A program made the position numbers and the translations under genes. From an uncultured Pseudomonadales bacterium (GTDB taxonomy: Bacteria; Pseudomonadota; Gammaproteobacteria; Pseudomonadales; CANNCY01), in the NCBI GenBank assembly GCA_947503335.1, contig CANNCY010000004.1, positions 1-64,000 of the forward strand: DNA of 64,000 nucleotides, read 5' to 3'. How positions within the stretch are numbered: position 1 is the stretch's first letter; each line of letters begins with the position of its first letter. Below the pieces are notes generated by a model, which was not told where the DNA came from, made no database searches, and was given only the letters and a program-made list of their open reading frames with translations. Of the stretch, positions 53,184-62,259 are shown in pieces.

Positions 53184-54179
53184 ATGACTACCACGATGCA
53201 AAAAGAAGCGCTGGAATCACCCCAAAAGGTTGCAGACCAGCTACAGGCTAACCAATCAGTTGCTAAAGCACTAGGCGAAGAGTTACGCGCCAATCCACCA
53301 TCAATGGTGATGATTGTTGGCCGTGGTTCATCAGATCATGCGGGCGTTTATGGCCGCTACCTAATCGAAATTGAAACCGGTACGCCTACTTTTGCAGCAG
53401 CGCCATCAGTTTCAAGTATCTACGGTAAAGATCTAAAACTGGCAAACGCCTTAGTAATTGCTATTTCACAGTCAGGCAAAAGCCCAGATATCTTAGCCCA
53501 GGTAGAAATGGCTAAGCGCAGTGGTGCTCGCGTTGTTGCTTTAGTAAATGACGAGTCTAGCCCGCTAGCAGAACTTGCTGACACAGTGCTTGGCCTAAAG
53601 GCAGGCCCTGAACTAGCCGTTGCAGCTACCAAGAGCTACCTTTGCACACTATCAGCTTTAGCGCAGCTAACGGCTTACTGGGCAGATAATGCTGAGCTAA
53701 TCAACGCTGTCGAAGCACTACCTGAAGCACTTCAATTTGCAATCGACGCACCTGTTCAGCTGAAGGTTGATGATCTACTTACAGTAAATAACCTTGTAGT
53801 ACTTGGTCGTGGCCCAGGTTACGCGGTATCAAAAGAGATCGCTCTTAAGCTGAAAGAAGTTTGTCAGATTCAGGCTGAGCCATTCTCAAGTGCCGAGTTC
53901 TTGCATGGCCCTGTAACACTGGTTGAAAACGAGTTTACCTGTATCAATCTAAATGTTGCTGATGAAGGTCAAGAGGCGCATGTTGAGCAGATCAACGACA
54001 TTAAGTCTCGCGGCGCAACCATGCTAGATATGCACCTTGAAGGTCATAGCATTCATCCGCGTACCGAGCCTATCGCTTTGCTACAACGTTTTTACCTAGA
54101 TGTAGAGAAAGTTGCACTAGCGCGCGGTATCAACCCAGACTCGCCAGCGGGTCTAAACAAAGTAACGCGTACAATCTAA
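53184..54179 (+). CDS. nagB-II: Glucosamine-6-phosphate deaminase, SIS type (NagB-II)
   Basis: A 331-residue protein with two SIS sugar-isomerase domains, like the isomerase half of GlmS without the glutaminase. Motifs: VGRGSSDHAGVYGRYLIE, ISQSGKSPDIL and LGRGPGYAVSKEIALKLKE. In Shewanella-type GlcNAc pathways this replaces classical NagB, converting GlcN-6-P to Fru-6-P and ammonia. It starts 10 bases after nagK; its stop overlaps the nagA ATG by one base (TAATG). Confidence 0.92.
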   Translation: MTTTMQKEALESPQKVADQLQANQSVAKALGEELRANPPSMVMIVGRGSSDHAGVYGRYLIEIETGTPTFAAAPSVSSIYGKDLKLANALVIAISQSGKSPDILAQVEMAKRSGARVVALVNDESSPLAELADTVLGLKAGPELAVAATKSYLCTLSALAQLTAYWADNAELINAVEALPEALQFAIDAPVQLKVDDLLTVNNLVVLGRGPGYAVSKEIALKLKEVCQIQAEPFSSAEFLHGPVTLVENEFTCINLNVADEGQEAHVEQINDIKSRGATMLDMHLEGHSIHPRTEPIALLQRFYLDVEKVALARGINPDSPAGLNKVTRTI

Positions 54180-55297
54180 TGACTAGCACTGTTCGAGTTC
54201 GCGATCTCTTTGATGGAGATCGCTTCATCGGCCCAGCAGAAGTAACCTATGGCAACGGCAAAATCGTTGCCATTTCTGGTTATGAGGGCGATGAATTTGA
54301 TGCCGATATCATGGCGCCCGGCCTAATCGATGTTCAGGTGAATGGCGGCGGTGGATCGCTGTTTAACACCGATCTATCTGTTGAAGGTTTAGCCATTATG
54401 GCTAAGGCCCACGCACAGTTTGGTACCACCGCCATGCTACCGACACTGATTACCGATTCACTTGAGACGATTCAGCGCGCGGCCGATGCAATGGCAGAGG
54501 CGATCTCAAAGGGCGTTGCAGGTGTTGTTGGTATTCATTTTGAAGGCCCGCACTTAGCAGCTGCGAAAAAAGGCACCCACGCTGAGCAGTTTATTCGCCC
54601 AATTTCTGATGCCGAGATGGCGGTTTATACTCGCCAAGACCTAGGTAAAGTTATGGTTACTCTAGCAGGCGAAACCGTACCACCAGAGCAGATCGCGCAA
54701 TTAAAAGAAGCGGGCGTTATTGTGGTGTTGGGCCATACCAATTGCACCTACGCCCAAGCTAAAGGGGCGATCGAAGCTGGCGTAAGTGGCTTTACCCATT
54801 TATTTAATGCCATGAGTAACTGGACTGGCCGCGAACTTGGCGCAGTGGGTGCAGCCTTGATGCATCAAAATACCTATGCAGGCATCATCGCCGACGGATT
54901 TCACCTCGCCCCTGAGACCATACAGTTAGTAGATCAATTACGTGACCCAGACTACAACGTGCTAGTGACTGATAGCATGAGTTTAGTAGGTACCGATCTA
55001 ACAGAAATCGCATTCTTTGATCGTATTATCACTAATGATAACGGCAAGCTTACATCGACAACGGGCGAGTTGGCTGGGTCGAACCTAGATATGATTGAAG
55101 CTGTGCGCTATTGCATTCAAGAATTAGGCATAGACCCTGTACGAACACTACGTATGGCCACCGTAAACCCTGCACGCTGGATTAGCGACGAGCAACGTGG
55201 TGTAATCGCCGAGGGTAAAGAGGCAGACTTTATTTTGGCCTCAAACGATTGGAAACTGATTAAAACCGTGATCGCAGGCACTGCGGTCACTGACTAG
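54179..55297 (+). CDS. nagA: N-acetylglucosamine-6-phosphate deacetylase
   Basis: A 372-residue amidohydrolase removing acetate from GlcNAc-6-P. Visible landmarks are PGLIDVQVNGGGG, HFEGPHLAAAKKGTH with the metal-binding Glu, the metal histidines in LGHTNCTY and FTHLFNAMS, and the catalytic Asp in LVTDSMSLVG. It overlaps nagB-II by one base and is followed by the permease gene. Confidence 0.96.
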   Translation: MTSTVRVRDLFDGDRFIGPAEVTYGNGKIVAISGYEGDEFDADIMAPGLIDVQVNGGGGSLFNTDLSVEGLAIMAKAHAQFGTTAMLPTLITDSLETIQRAADAMAEAISKGVAGVVGIHFEGPHLAAAKKGTHAEQFIRPISDAEMAVYTRQDLGKVMVTLAGETVPPEQIAQLKEAGVIVVLGHTNCTYAQAKGAIEAGVSGFTHLFNAMSNWTGRELGAVGAALMHQNTYAGIIADGFHLAPETIQLVDQLRDPDYNVLVTDSMSLVGTDLTEIAFFDRIITNDNGKLTSTTGELAGSNLDMIEAVRYCIQELGIDPVRTLRMATVNPARWISDEQRGVIAEGKEADFILASNDWKLIKTVIAGTAVTD

Positions 55298-55345
55298 TAA
55301 CATTTTATAACAAACGCCATTTAGGCAATAACAAAAGGTAGAGCA

Positions 55346-56656
55346 ATGAACCAACCTATCATGACGAAACGCGATACAGTGATTGCGATGACTATCATCG
55401 GTACGCTGTTTTTCGTATTCGGATTCGTAACCTGGCTAAACGGGGCGCTAATCCCATTCCTAAAAATTGTATGTGAGCTAAACGAGTTTCAAGCACTGCT
55501 TGTAACCTTTGCGTTTTACATTGCTTACGTTGTGCTTGCGTTGCCTTCTGCGGCGATCTTGAAGCGCACGGGCTATAAGTCGGGCATGGTCATTGGCTTA
55601 GTCGCAATGGCTGTAGGTGCTTTGTTGTTTATTCCTGCGGCAATGACTCAGTACTATCTACTGTTCTTGATCGCTCTGTTCACCCTTGGTGGTGGTCTAA
55701 CCCTACTACAGACGGCATCTAACCCTTACATTGTATGCATTGGCCCTCGCGAAAGTGCGGCAATGCGTATCAGTATCATGGGTATCCTAAACAAGTTTGC
55801 CGGCGTTGTAGTGCCACTAGTGTTCACGGCCATGGTACTTTCAGGAATGGATCGCTTCGAAGAGCCAGTACTTGCTGCTCTAAATGAAGCTGATCGCGCT
55901 GCTCGTTTAGCCGAACTATCTGAGCGTCTAGTTAATCCGTACATCTTGATGGCGATCGTACTTGTTGGCCTATCAGCCTTTGTTAAGTTCAGCCCTCTTC
56001 AAGAGCCTACTCTTGATGACGAAGAAGACGCGGGCGAAGTTGAAAGCAAACGCGGCGTACTTAAGTTTCCACAGCTTATCTTAGGTGCGGTAGCGTTATT
56101 CGCTTACGTGGGTGTTGAGGTAATCGCGGGCGATACCATTGGCTTATACGGCCAAGGTCTTGGTGTAGCACACTTTGGTACACTAACGTCTTACACGATG
56201 GCGTTCATGGTAATCGGCTATACCGTAGGTGTATTAACGATTCCTAAGTACCTGTCACAAGAGAAGGCGCTGCTAATGTCTGCAATTGCTGGTGTGGTAT
56301 TTAGTGCCGGCGTTATGTTTGGCAGCAACGAGAGCACTGCTATCGCTGATGCTCTATTTGGCTGGATGGGTGTGCCGACAGTACCTAACAGCGTTGCGTT
56401 CTTAGCCTTGCTTGGTCTTGCCAACGCATTGGTGTGGCCTGCAATTTGGCCTTTAGCACTAGAGGGTCTTGGTAAGTACACGGCTACTGGTTCAGCACTG
56501 TTGATTATGGGTATTGCAGGCGGTGCTCTGCTGCCACTGGTATACGGCGGTATGGCCGAGCCAATGGGTGCGCAAATGGCATACCTAGTATTGATCCCTT
56601 GCTATGCATTTATTTTGTTCTACGCCATTAAGGGCCACAAGATGCGTAGTTGGTAA
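55346..56656 (+). CDS. nagP: N-acetylglucosamine MFS permease (NagP, FucP/GluP family)
   Basis: A 436-residue inner-membrane transporter with about twelve hydrophobic segments. It has the FucP-type features FFVFGFVTWLNGALIPFLK near residues 21-39, GGGLTLLQTASNPYI near 112-126 and LVWPAIWPLALEGLG near 365-380. Its operon position after nagK-nagB2-nagA identifies GlcNAc as substrate. An AGGTAGAG ribosome site precedes the ATG. A strong terminator follows. Confidence 0.92.
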   Translation: MNQPIMTKRDTVIAMTIIGTLFFVFGFVTWLNGALIPFLKIVCELNEFQALLVTFAFYIAYVVLALPSAAILKRTGYKSGMVIGLVAMAVGALLFIPAAMTQYYLLFLIALFTLGGGLTLLQTASNPYIVCIGPRESAAMRISIMGILNKFAGVVVPLVFTAMVLSGMDRFEEPVLAALNEADRAARLAELSERLVNPYILMAIVLVGLSAFVKFSPLQEPTLDDEEDAGEVESKRGVLKFPQLILGAVALFAYVGVEVIAGDTIGLYGQGLGVAHFGTLTSYTMAFMVIGYTVGVLTIPKYLSQEKALLMSAIAGVVFSAGVMFGSNESTAIADALFGWMGVPTVPNSVAFLALLGLANALVWPAIWPLALEGLGKYTATGSALLIMGIAGGALLPLVYGGMAEPMGAQMAYLVLIPCYAFILFYAIKGHKMRSW

Positions 56657-56673
56657 ACACTCGCTTCTCTTAG

Positions 56674-56708
56674 AAACCCCAGTGCGGCTGACGCATCTGG
56701 GGTTTTTT
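56674..56708 (+). terminator. Rho-independent terminator of the nag operon
   Basis: AAACCCCAG-TGCG (56674-56686), five-base loop, CGCA-t-CTGGGGTTT (56692-56705) with a run of six T residues from 56703. Confidence 0.88.
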
Positions 56709-56775
56709 ATTACTTATCTGTTCTCATTTCTTTGCTTTTCATCGTATCCAGTTTTAGACGCTTCGTTGAATATTA

Positions 56776-56804
56776 TTGACAATAGTGCTTAATATCTTTA
56801 TAAG
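56776..56804 (+). promoter_or_regulatory. Near-consensus promoter of the TonB-dependent receptor gene
   Basis: TTGACA (56776-56781), 17-bp spacer, TATAAG (56799-56804). It is the best sigma-70 promoter match noticed in the window. The start near 56811 gives a leader of about 90 bases before the ATG. No NagR-type box is present here. Confidence 0.75.
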
Positions 56805-56900
56805 ATTAGCTCGGCCAAATATGGGTCGGACATCATAACTAGCGTCTTACCGATGTTAGTTAGCCTGTTGATCAACATAACAATAGAAGTAAGGCGTTAT

Positions 56901-59222
56901 ATGTTTTCTAAGAATAAGCTTGCTTGGTCTGTAGTTGCCGCGGTTGCAGCAACCAGTGGGATGGCCAACGCACAATCACCTCAAATTGAAGAAGTTGTTG
57001 TAACCGCGCAGAAGCGTGAACAGACTCTTCAAGAGGTTCCTGTTGCAGTTTCTGCTTTTGGCGGCGACTTTATGAAAAAGGCTAACATCACTGATGTTCG
57101 TGGCCTTGTAGACTTCACCCCTGGCTTTGCTGGTCGTACTGAAGATAGCTTCACCGACGCAATGTCTATGCGTGGTGTTGTAACCAACGACTTTGGTATC
57201 GGTGGTGACCCATCAGTTGCCGTATTCCAAGACGGCGTATGGGCTGGTCGTACCGGTGGCGTACAGATGTCTTTCTACGACATCGCGCGTGCAGAAGTAG
57301 TTAAAGGCCCACAGGGCACTCTGTTTGGTCGTAACGCAATCGCCGGCGCTGTTGAGATTGTAACCAACAAGCCTACCGACGAATTTGAAGCTAACGTAGA
57401 ACTAACGCTAGCTGAGTACAACCACCTACAAACGACTGGTACCATCAACCAGCCATTAAACGACAACTGGTACCTACGTGCTAGCGTTTACACCCTAAAG
57501 AACGATGGCTTTCTTGAAAACATGCAAGGTGGCGACGACCTAGGCTATCACGACAACAAGTCTGGCCGTATCGCTCTTCGCTATGCTGGCGACAAGCTAG
57601 ATGTGACTGCTACTTACTCTGTTGAGTCGCGCGATCAAGATCCATCTGTTTACTACAGCACTTTCTGGCCTGGCAGCGAAAACCTGCCTGAAGACAAAGT
57701 AAACATCGACCTTAAAGGCGGCGAAGGTTACGACGTAGCTGATATCGAGCTATTCACCTTGCACGCTGACTACGAGATCAACGACAACTACAGCCTTTCT
57801 TCGATCACTGCATACAAAGCGTATGACTTTGACTATCTAGAAGATTACGACGCTGGCCCACTGTACGTAAACAACTATCGTCAAGCGAACGACGTAGAGT
57901 ACGTAAGCCAAGACATCCGTCTAAACTTTGCTGGTGACACCGTTAACTGGTTCGTTGGTGCAAGTGCTTACCGCGAAACCATTGATGGCGAGTTTGAAGC
58001 GCGTTACAGCGAAGACGACATGTGTATCGCATTGTCACTAACTGATGCTGACGACTTTGACTTTAGCCTAGACCCAAGCGGCATGGTTGACGGTTGTGAC
58101 AACCTGATCTTTGAAGACTACTGGGGCGAAGACATCGATCCTAACGATATCCTAGCGGACAAGTCTGAATTTGCTTACGTAGACGTTGAAAACGACGGCT
58201 GGGCAGTATTTGGTGACGTAACTTACTCTGCTACCGAAGCCCTAGACCTAACCGTTGGTGCTCGCTACACCGTAGACAATAAGTGGATGAGCAACGAAGT
58301 TCTAGATAGTGAAGGTGCGTTGTACAACCACTTCAACTACGAGTTCTGGACTACCGAAGCGATTACCGACTCTCACAAATGGAGCGAGTTCACGCCACGT
58401 TTCGCAGCAAACTACACACTATCTGAAGAAGTATCGCTATACGCTAACGCGTCTAAGGGTTACAAGTCGGGTGGTTATGCTACTTTCGGTTTCACCGTTG
58501 AGAATCCTGACTACGGTTACGAAGTAACTAACGCTGACGTATCGCCAAGCCGCTTTGATCCAGAAGAAGTAATGAGCTACGAGATCGGTGCTAAAACCAA
58601 GCTTCTAGACAACTCGATGAACCTTAACATCGCGCTATTTGCTTACGACTACACTGACCTTCAGCTAGTTTACTTTGATCAGGGTTCTTCGCAGGTTGCC
58701 AACATGGGTGAAGCAGAAGGTCGCGGTATCGAAGCTGACCTACGCTACCTACCAGCTGAAAACTGGGATATCTATGCTTCTTGGGCATACCTAGACACCG
58801 AAATCACTGACGATACAAAAATGGTTGATCTAGGCGGTTGTGGTGGCTGTGCAGGTAATGCACTTCCATTCTCGCCTGAGATTACTGCTTCTGCGGTAGT
58901 TACTTACGAACACCCAATGGCAGGCGGTAACCTGTTCTTCACTGGCGAGATCGTATACCAAGACGAAATGTACGGCGGTGCTGACAACTTTGAATCAACC
59001 AAAGTTGATGCCTGGACCGAGATGGGCCTACGTACTGGCTACCAGAGCGACAACGACTGGAGCGTAACCTTCTACGTTGAGAACCTAACTAACGAGCTTT
59101 ACTATGAGCGCGGTTGGGAAAACGCAGAAGCTGACGACACTTACGGCTACGGCCTAGTGAACGCGATGGTTTGGCCTTCTAAGCCTCGCACAATGGGTCT
59201 AACTTTGCAGGCTTCTTTCTAA
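56901..59222 (+). CDS. TonB-dependent outer-membrane receptor
   Basis: A 773-residue receptor. Signal peptide (about 1-24, ending ANAQ), a TonB box-like EEVVVTAQKRE just after it, a plug domain (about 40-160, with KGPQGTLFGRNAIAGAVEIVT) and a beta-barrel ending in the expected aromatic residue (LTLQASF). It is very acidic, with two Cys pairs in presumed loops (DMCIALSL/GCDNL; GGCGGCAGN). Its place after nagP suggests chitooligosaccharide or GlcNAc uptake, but it has its own promoter and a terminator before it, so iron-chelate uptake is not excluded. The ATG at 56901 has AAGG ahead. Confidence 0.9.
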   Translation: MFSKNKLAWSVVAAVAATSGMANAQSPQIEEVVVTAQKREQTLQEVPVAVSAFGGDFMKKANITDVRGLVDFTPGFAGRTEDSFTDAMSMRGVVTNDFGIGGDPSVAVFQDGVWAGRTGGVQMSFYDIARAEVVKGPQGTLFGRNAIAGAVEIVTNKPTDEFEANVELTLAEYNHLQTTGTINQPLNDNWYLRASVYTLKNDGFLENMQGGDDLGYHDNKSGRIALRYAGDKLDVTATYSVESRDQDPSVYYSTFWPGSENLPEDKVNIDLKGGEGYDVADIELFTLHADYEINDNYSLSSITAYKAYDFDYLEDYDAGPLYVNNYRQANDVEYVSQDIRLNFAGDTVNWFVGASAYRETIDGEFEARYSEDDMCIALSLTDADDFDFSLDPSGMVDGCDNLIFEDYWGEDIDPNDILADKSEFAYVDVENDGWAVFGDVTYSATEALDLTVGARYTVDNKWMSNEVLDSEGALYNHFNYEFWTTEAITDSHKWSEFTPRFAANYTLSEEVSLYANASKGYKSGGYATFGFTVENPDYGYEVTNADVSPSRFDPEEVMSYEIGAKTKLLDNSMNLNIALFAYDYTDLQLVYFDQGSSQVANMGEAEGRGIEADLRYLPAENWDIYASWAYLDTEITDDTKMVDLGGCGGCAGNALPFSPEITASAVVTYEHPMAGGNLFFTGEIVYQDEMYGGADNFESTKVDAWTEMGLRTGYQSDNDWSVTFYVENLTNELYYERGWENAEADDTYGYGLVNAMVWPSKPRTMGLTLQASF

Positions 59223-59243
59223 GTCTAATTAGTTAACTCTAAG

Positions 59244-59276
59244 AAAACCCCAGCTGCCTTGGCACTGGGGTTTTTT
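59244..59276 (+). terminator. Rho-independent terminator of the receptor gene
   Basis: AAAACCCCAG-c-TGCC (59244-59258), TT loop, GGCA-CTGGGG (59261-59270), then six T residues. Confidence 0.88.
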
Positions 59277-59308
59277 AGTGCCTCGAATAAGCTCAGTTTT
59301 TAAAAGAC

Positions 59309-59335
59309 AAAAAAAAGCCCAGCAATGCTGGGCTT
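59309..59335 (-). terminator. Rho-independent terminator of the edd-zwf-pgl-eda operon
   Basis: GCCCAGC (59317-59323) pairs with GCTGGGC (59327-59333). On the minus strand the stem is followed by a run of eight T residues. It is about 130 bases past the eda stop. Confidence 0.88.
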
Positions 59336-59462
59336 AATAAAATAGGCACTAGGATAAAATCCTGACTGGTAGCAAAGCTACCAACGTCGTTGACGATGTG
59401 ACAGCATCGCCTTGACTGGTTACTAATGTAATACAGTTTCAGTAATTAAGCTACTCTTTTTT
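59336..59462 (-). other. Structured 3' UTR of eda (possible 3'-UTR-derived small RNA)
   Basis: Between the eda stop and its terminator lie three short hairpins: CGATG/CATCG, GGTAGC-AAA-GCTACC (59369-59383) and AGGAT-AAA-ATCCT (59351-59363), plus a direct repeat of TGACTGGT. Together with the U8-tailed terminator hairpin this resembles 3'-UTR-derived, Hfq-type small RNAs. No promoter was assigned, so processing from the operon mRNA would be needed. Confidence 0.3.
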
Positions 59463-60080
59463 TCACATTTTTGCGATTTTTATCGCTTCAGCAGCATTTT
59501 TTGTAATCAAATTACAATCTGGCGCACCTTTAGGCACAATCCAAGAGCCACCAACGCAAGCCACGTTAGGCAGCTCTAGCAGTTCGCTCATATTTTGTAA
59601 TGAAACTCCACCGGTAGGGCAGAACTTGTAACCCGGTAACGGGCCATACATTGCCTTTAGCATTGCTGAACCGCCAACGACAGTAGCCGGAAACAGTTTC
59701 AGTGCTTTAAAACCCATTTCGCCCGCTGTCATTGCCTCGGTTGGCGTAGCCACACCGGGCACGAATGGTATAGACGCCTCAGCTGCAGCAGTTAGCAAGC
59801 TAGGTGTAGAACCAGGGCTTAGTGCAAATCTAGCGCCCGCATCGATCACTCGGTTCAGTTCTTCTACTGAGGTGACGGTGCCTGCACCTACTAAAAGCTC
59901 TGGTAGCTGCTTGGCAAGCTGCTCGATCGCGGCTAAACCTGCTTCGGTGCGTAGAGTGATTTCGATTACGTCGACCCCGCCTGCAAGTAACGACTCGCCA
60001 ATGGCCAATGCATGGTTAACATCATCAATGACCACTACCGGCATTACCGGGCAATGGGTTAATACATCTGTAGCATTCAT
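59463..60080 (-). CDS. eda: KDPG/KHG aldolase
   Basis: A 205-residue class I aldolase splitting 2-keto-3-deoxy-6-phosphogluconate to pyruvate and glyceraldehyde-3-P. The catalytic Glu lies in VIEITLRTEAG, the Schiff-base Lys in FKALKLFPATVVGG, and the phosphate-binding segment is KFCPTGGVSL. Last gene of the operon, 2 bases after pgl. Confidence 0.96.
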   Translation of the reverse strand: MNATDVLTHCPVMPVVVIDDVNHALAIGESLLAGGVDVIEITLRTEAGLAAIEQLAKQLPELLVGAGTVTSVEELNRVIDAGARFALSPGSTPSLLTAAAEASIPFVPGVATPTEAMTAGEMGFKALKLFPATVVGGSAMLKAMYGPLPGYKFCPTGGVSLQNMSELLELPNVACVGGSWIVPKGAPDCNLITKNAAEAIKIAKM

Positions 60081-60082
60081 TC

Positions 60083-60802
60083 TTATTTCTCTTCAGATAG
60101 CAGATATAGCTCTAATGGCGGCATACCAGCCTGCCACAAAGTACGCACAGGCTTATCTTCAATAGGCCCGTCTATTTGGCACTCATCAAATACCGCTTTT
60201 TTATCTTCACCCTTAAGCAGCATGATGTTTACGCCTGCATTTGCCAGCGCATGGCGCGTCATCGTGATACGCTGTACAAGCTCGCCCGTTACGCTTGACT
60301 GGATTGCCTCAATGGGTGCAACCCAATCGGTAGTCGTTAGCGCATGGTCTAACCCTTTAGCGTGGGGAAACAAACTAGCGGTATGGCCGTCAGGGCCCAT
60401 TCCTAACACCACCACATCAAAGGGTGCCATGCCATCAAAGTGACGGCTCCACTCGGGTTCAAATGGATTAGCTGCTGGTTGTTGGATCGGCTGATACTGC
60501 GCAACACTCGCCTTATTGATAAGCATATTCTTGCGCAGTAGGGCTTCGTTACTACCAGCATGATCTAAGGGTACCCAGCGTTCATCAACCAAGGCAATGC
60601 GAACGTTTGCCCAATCAATGTCAACTTGCGACAACGCTTGGTAAATCGGTGATGGGGTGCTACCGCCTGACAGCATTAGCGTCGCCTGGCCTCGGTCAGC
60701 TAATGCTGTTTTTAGTTCACCACTGATGCGATCAACAACTGACTGTACCCACTGGTCACTAGTGGCTAACACATATTCTTTTAGTTCGTTTTGAACACTC
60801 AT
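60083..60802 (-). CDS. pgl: 6-phosphogluconolactonase
   Basis: A 239-residue lactonase of the DevB/NagB-like fold. Motifs: TLMLSGGSTPSPIYQAL, RIALVDERWVPLDHAGSNE and VLGMGPDGHTASLFP. It hydrolyses the product of Zwf to 6-phosphogluconate for Edd. Its start overlaps zwf by 4 bases (ATGA). Confidence 0.95.
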   Translation of the reverse strand: MSVQNELKEYVLATSDQWVQSVVDRISGELKTALADRGQATLMLSGGSTPSPIYQALSQVDIDWANVRIALVDERWVPLDHAGSNEALLRKNMLINKASVAQYQPIQQPAANPFEPEWSRHFDGMAPFDVVVLGMGPDGHTASLFPHAKGLDHALTTTDWVAPIEAIQSSVTGELVQRITMTRHALANAGVNIMLLKGEDKKAVFDECQIDGPIEDKPVRTLWQAGMPPLELYLLSEEK

Positions 60803-62259
60803 AGTTCTGGATTACTCCATTTACGATTATCTTGTTCAATTAATTCATCTGCACGGTAGGGCCCATAGCTACCAGAACGATACAGCTCGGGCTTACGCTT
60901 GGTGACGCCCCAATGATTGATAATTGGGTCAATCCAGCGCCACGCTAGATCTACTTCGTCTCGGTGAATAAACAAGGTACTGTTGTTTGCAGCGGCGTCT
61001 AAGATCAAACGCTTATAGGCGTCGCTATGAAAACCGCGATACTGATCAGCTAAGCTAAGGTTTAATTTGATAGGCGCTAGCTCGAAGTTAAGTTGATCTA
61101 GCTTCTTGCCGTTAAGCTGAAGCTCAATCGCTTCGTCAGGCTGTAGGCGAATGGTTAGCTGGTTTGCAGGCATGTCGCCAACTGCCGAATCAAACGCACG
61201 GTGCGACACTGGCTTATACTTAATCACGATTTCTGCAAATCGCCCAGCTAAACGCTTACCCGTGCGAAGATAAAAAGGTACTCCCGCCCATCGCCAGTTA
61301 TCGATATGTGCTTTGATAGCAACAAAGGTTTCGGTGGTACTGGTAGGGTCGCCTAGCTCTTCAACGTAGCCTGCAACTAGGTCGCCGGCTTGCTGGCCAG
61401 CGCTATATTGGCCGCGCACCGCTTCTTCATCAACGGCATCACCTTCGATCAAGCGCAGTGCATTAAGCACTTTAATTTTTTCAGCTCTGATTTGGTCAGC
61501 TTCAAAACGGCTTGGTTTTTCCATCGCGATAAGGCACAGCAATTGAAGCACGTGGTTTTGCACCATGTCGCGCATGGCGCCAACGTGATCATAAAAGCCC
61601 GCTCGGCCTTCTAAGCCAACCGTTTCACTAATTGAAATCTGAACATGGTCAATGGTTTTCGCGTCCCATAGCTTTTCAAAAACTACGTTAGACATACGCA
61701 ACGCTAAGAGGTTTTGAACCGTTTCTTTACCTAGATAGTGGTCGATGCGATAGATTTGCTCTTCGCTAAAGTACTCGCCCATCTTGCTGTTGATTTCGAG
61801 CGCTGATTCACGGTCGTAGCCGATTGGCTTCTCTAGAACAACGCGAGCGTTTTCATCAACTAAGCCCATCTCATGGATTAAACGACACGCAGGCTCGAAT
61901 ACCGCAGGAGGTACTGCCAAGTAATAAACTACTGGGTGCGCTTCAGCTTTTAGCGTTTTCGCTAAATTCTGCCAACGCTCGTCGTTCTCGCCAATATCTA
62001 GCCAAACTGGTTGTATCATCGACTTCAGTTTTAGCCAGTTATCGTCGCGATATTCGCCCGCATTTAGATGCGTCTTGAGCGCATACTCTGCCCACTCAAT
62101 ATAATCGTCGCGTTCTTCTTCAGCACGCACCGTCGGAAAGATACGCGTACCCTCAACAAGCGCGCCTTCGGTGCAGGCTCGGTATAGCGCCGGTAAAAGC
62201 TTGCGCATACTTAGGTCGCCACGACCACCAAACAGTACTAAATCAAAAGAATGATCCAC
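60799..62259 (-). CDS. zwf: Glucose-6-phosphate 1-dehydrogenase
   Basis: A 486-residue NADP-dependent enzyme. The nucleotide site is FGGRGDLSMRKLLPALY near the N-terminus, and the substrate motif RIDHYLGKETVQNLL contains the catalytic His/Lys region. Length matches E. coli Zwf (491). It supplies NADPH and feeds both the Entner-Doudoroff and pentose pathways. Its ATG abuts the edd stop without a gap. Confidence 0.97.
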   Translation of the reverse strand: MDHSFDLVLFGGRGDLSMRKLLPALYRACTEGALVEGTRIFPTVRAEEERDDYIEWAEYALKTHLNAGEYRDDNWLKLKSMIQPVWLDIGENDERWQNLAKTLKAEAHPVVYYLAVPPAVFEPACRLIHEMGLVDENARVVLEKPIGYDRESALEINSKMGEYFSEEQIYRIDHYLGKETVQNLLALRMSNVVFEKLWDAKTIDHVQISISETVGLEGRAGFYDHVGAMRDMVQNHVLQLLCLIAMEKPSRFEADQIRAEKIKVLNALRLIEGDAVDEEAVRGQYSAGQQAGDLVAGYVEELGDPTSTTETFVAIKAHIDNWRWAGVPFYLRTGKRLAGRFAEIVIKYKPVSHRAFDSAVGDMPANQLTIRLQPDEAIELQLNGKKLDQLNFELAPIKLNLSLADQYRGFHSDAYKRLILDAAANNSTLFIHRDEVDLAWRWIDPIINHWGVTKRKPELYRSGSYGPYRADELIEQDNRKWSNPEL

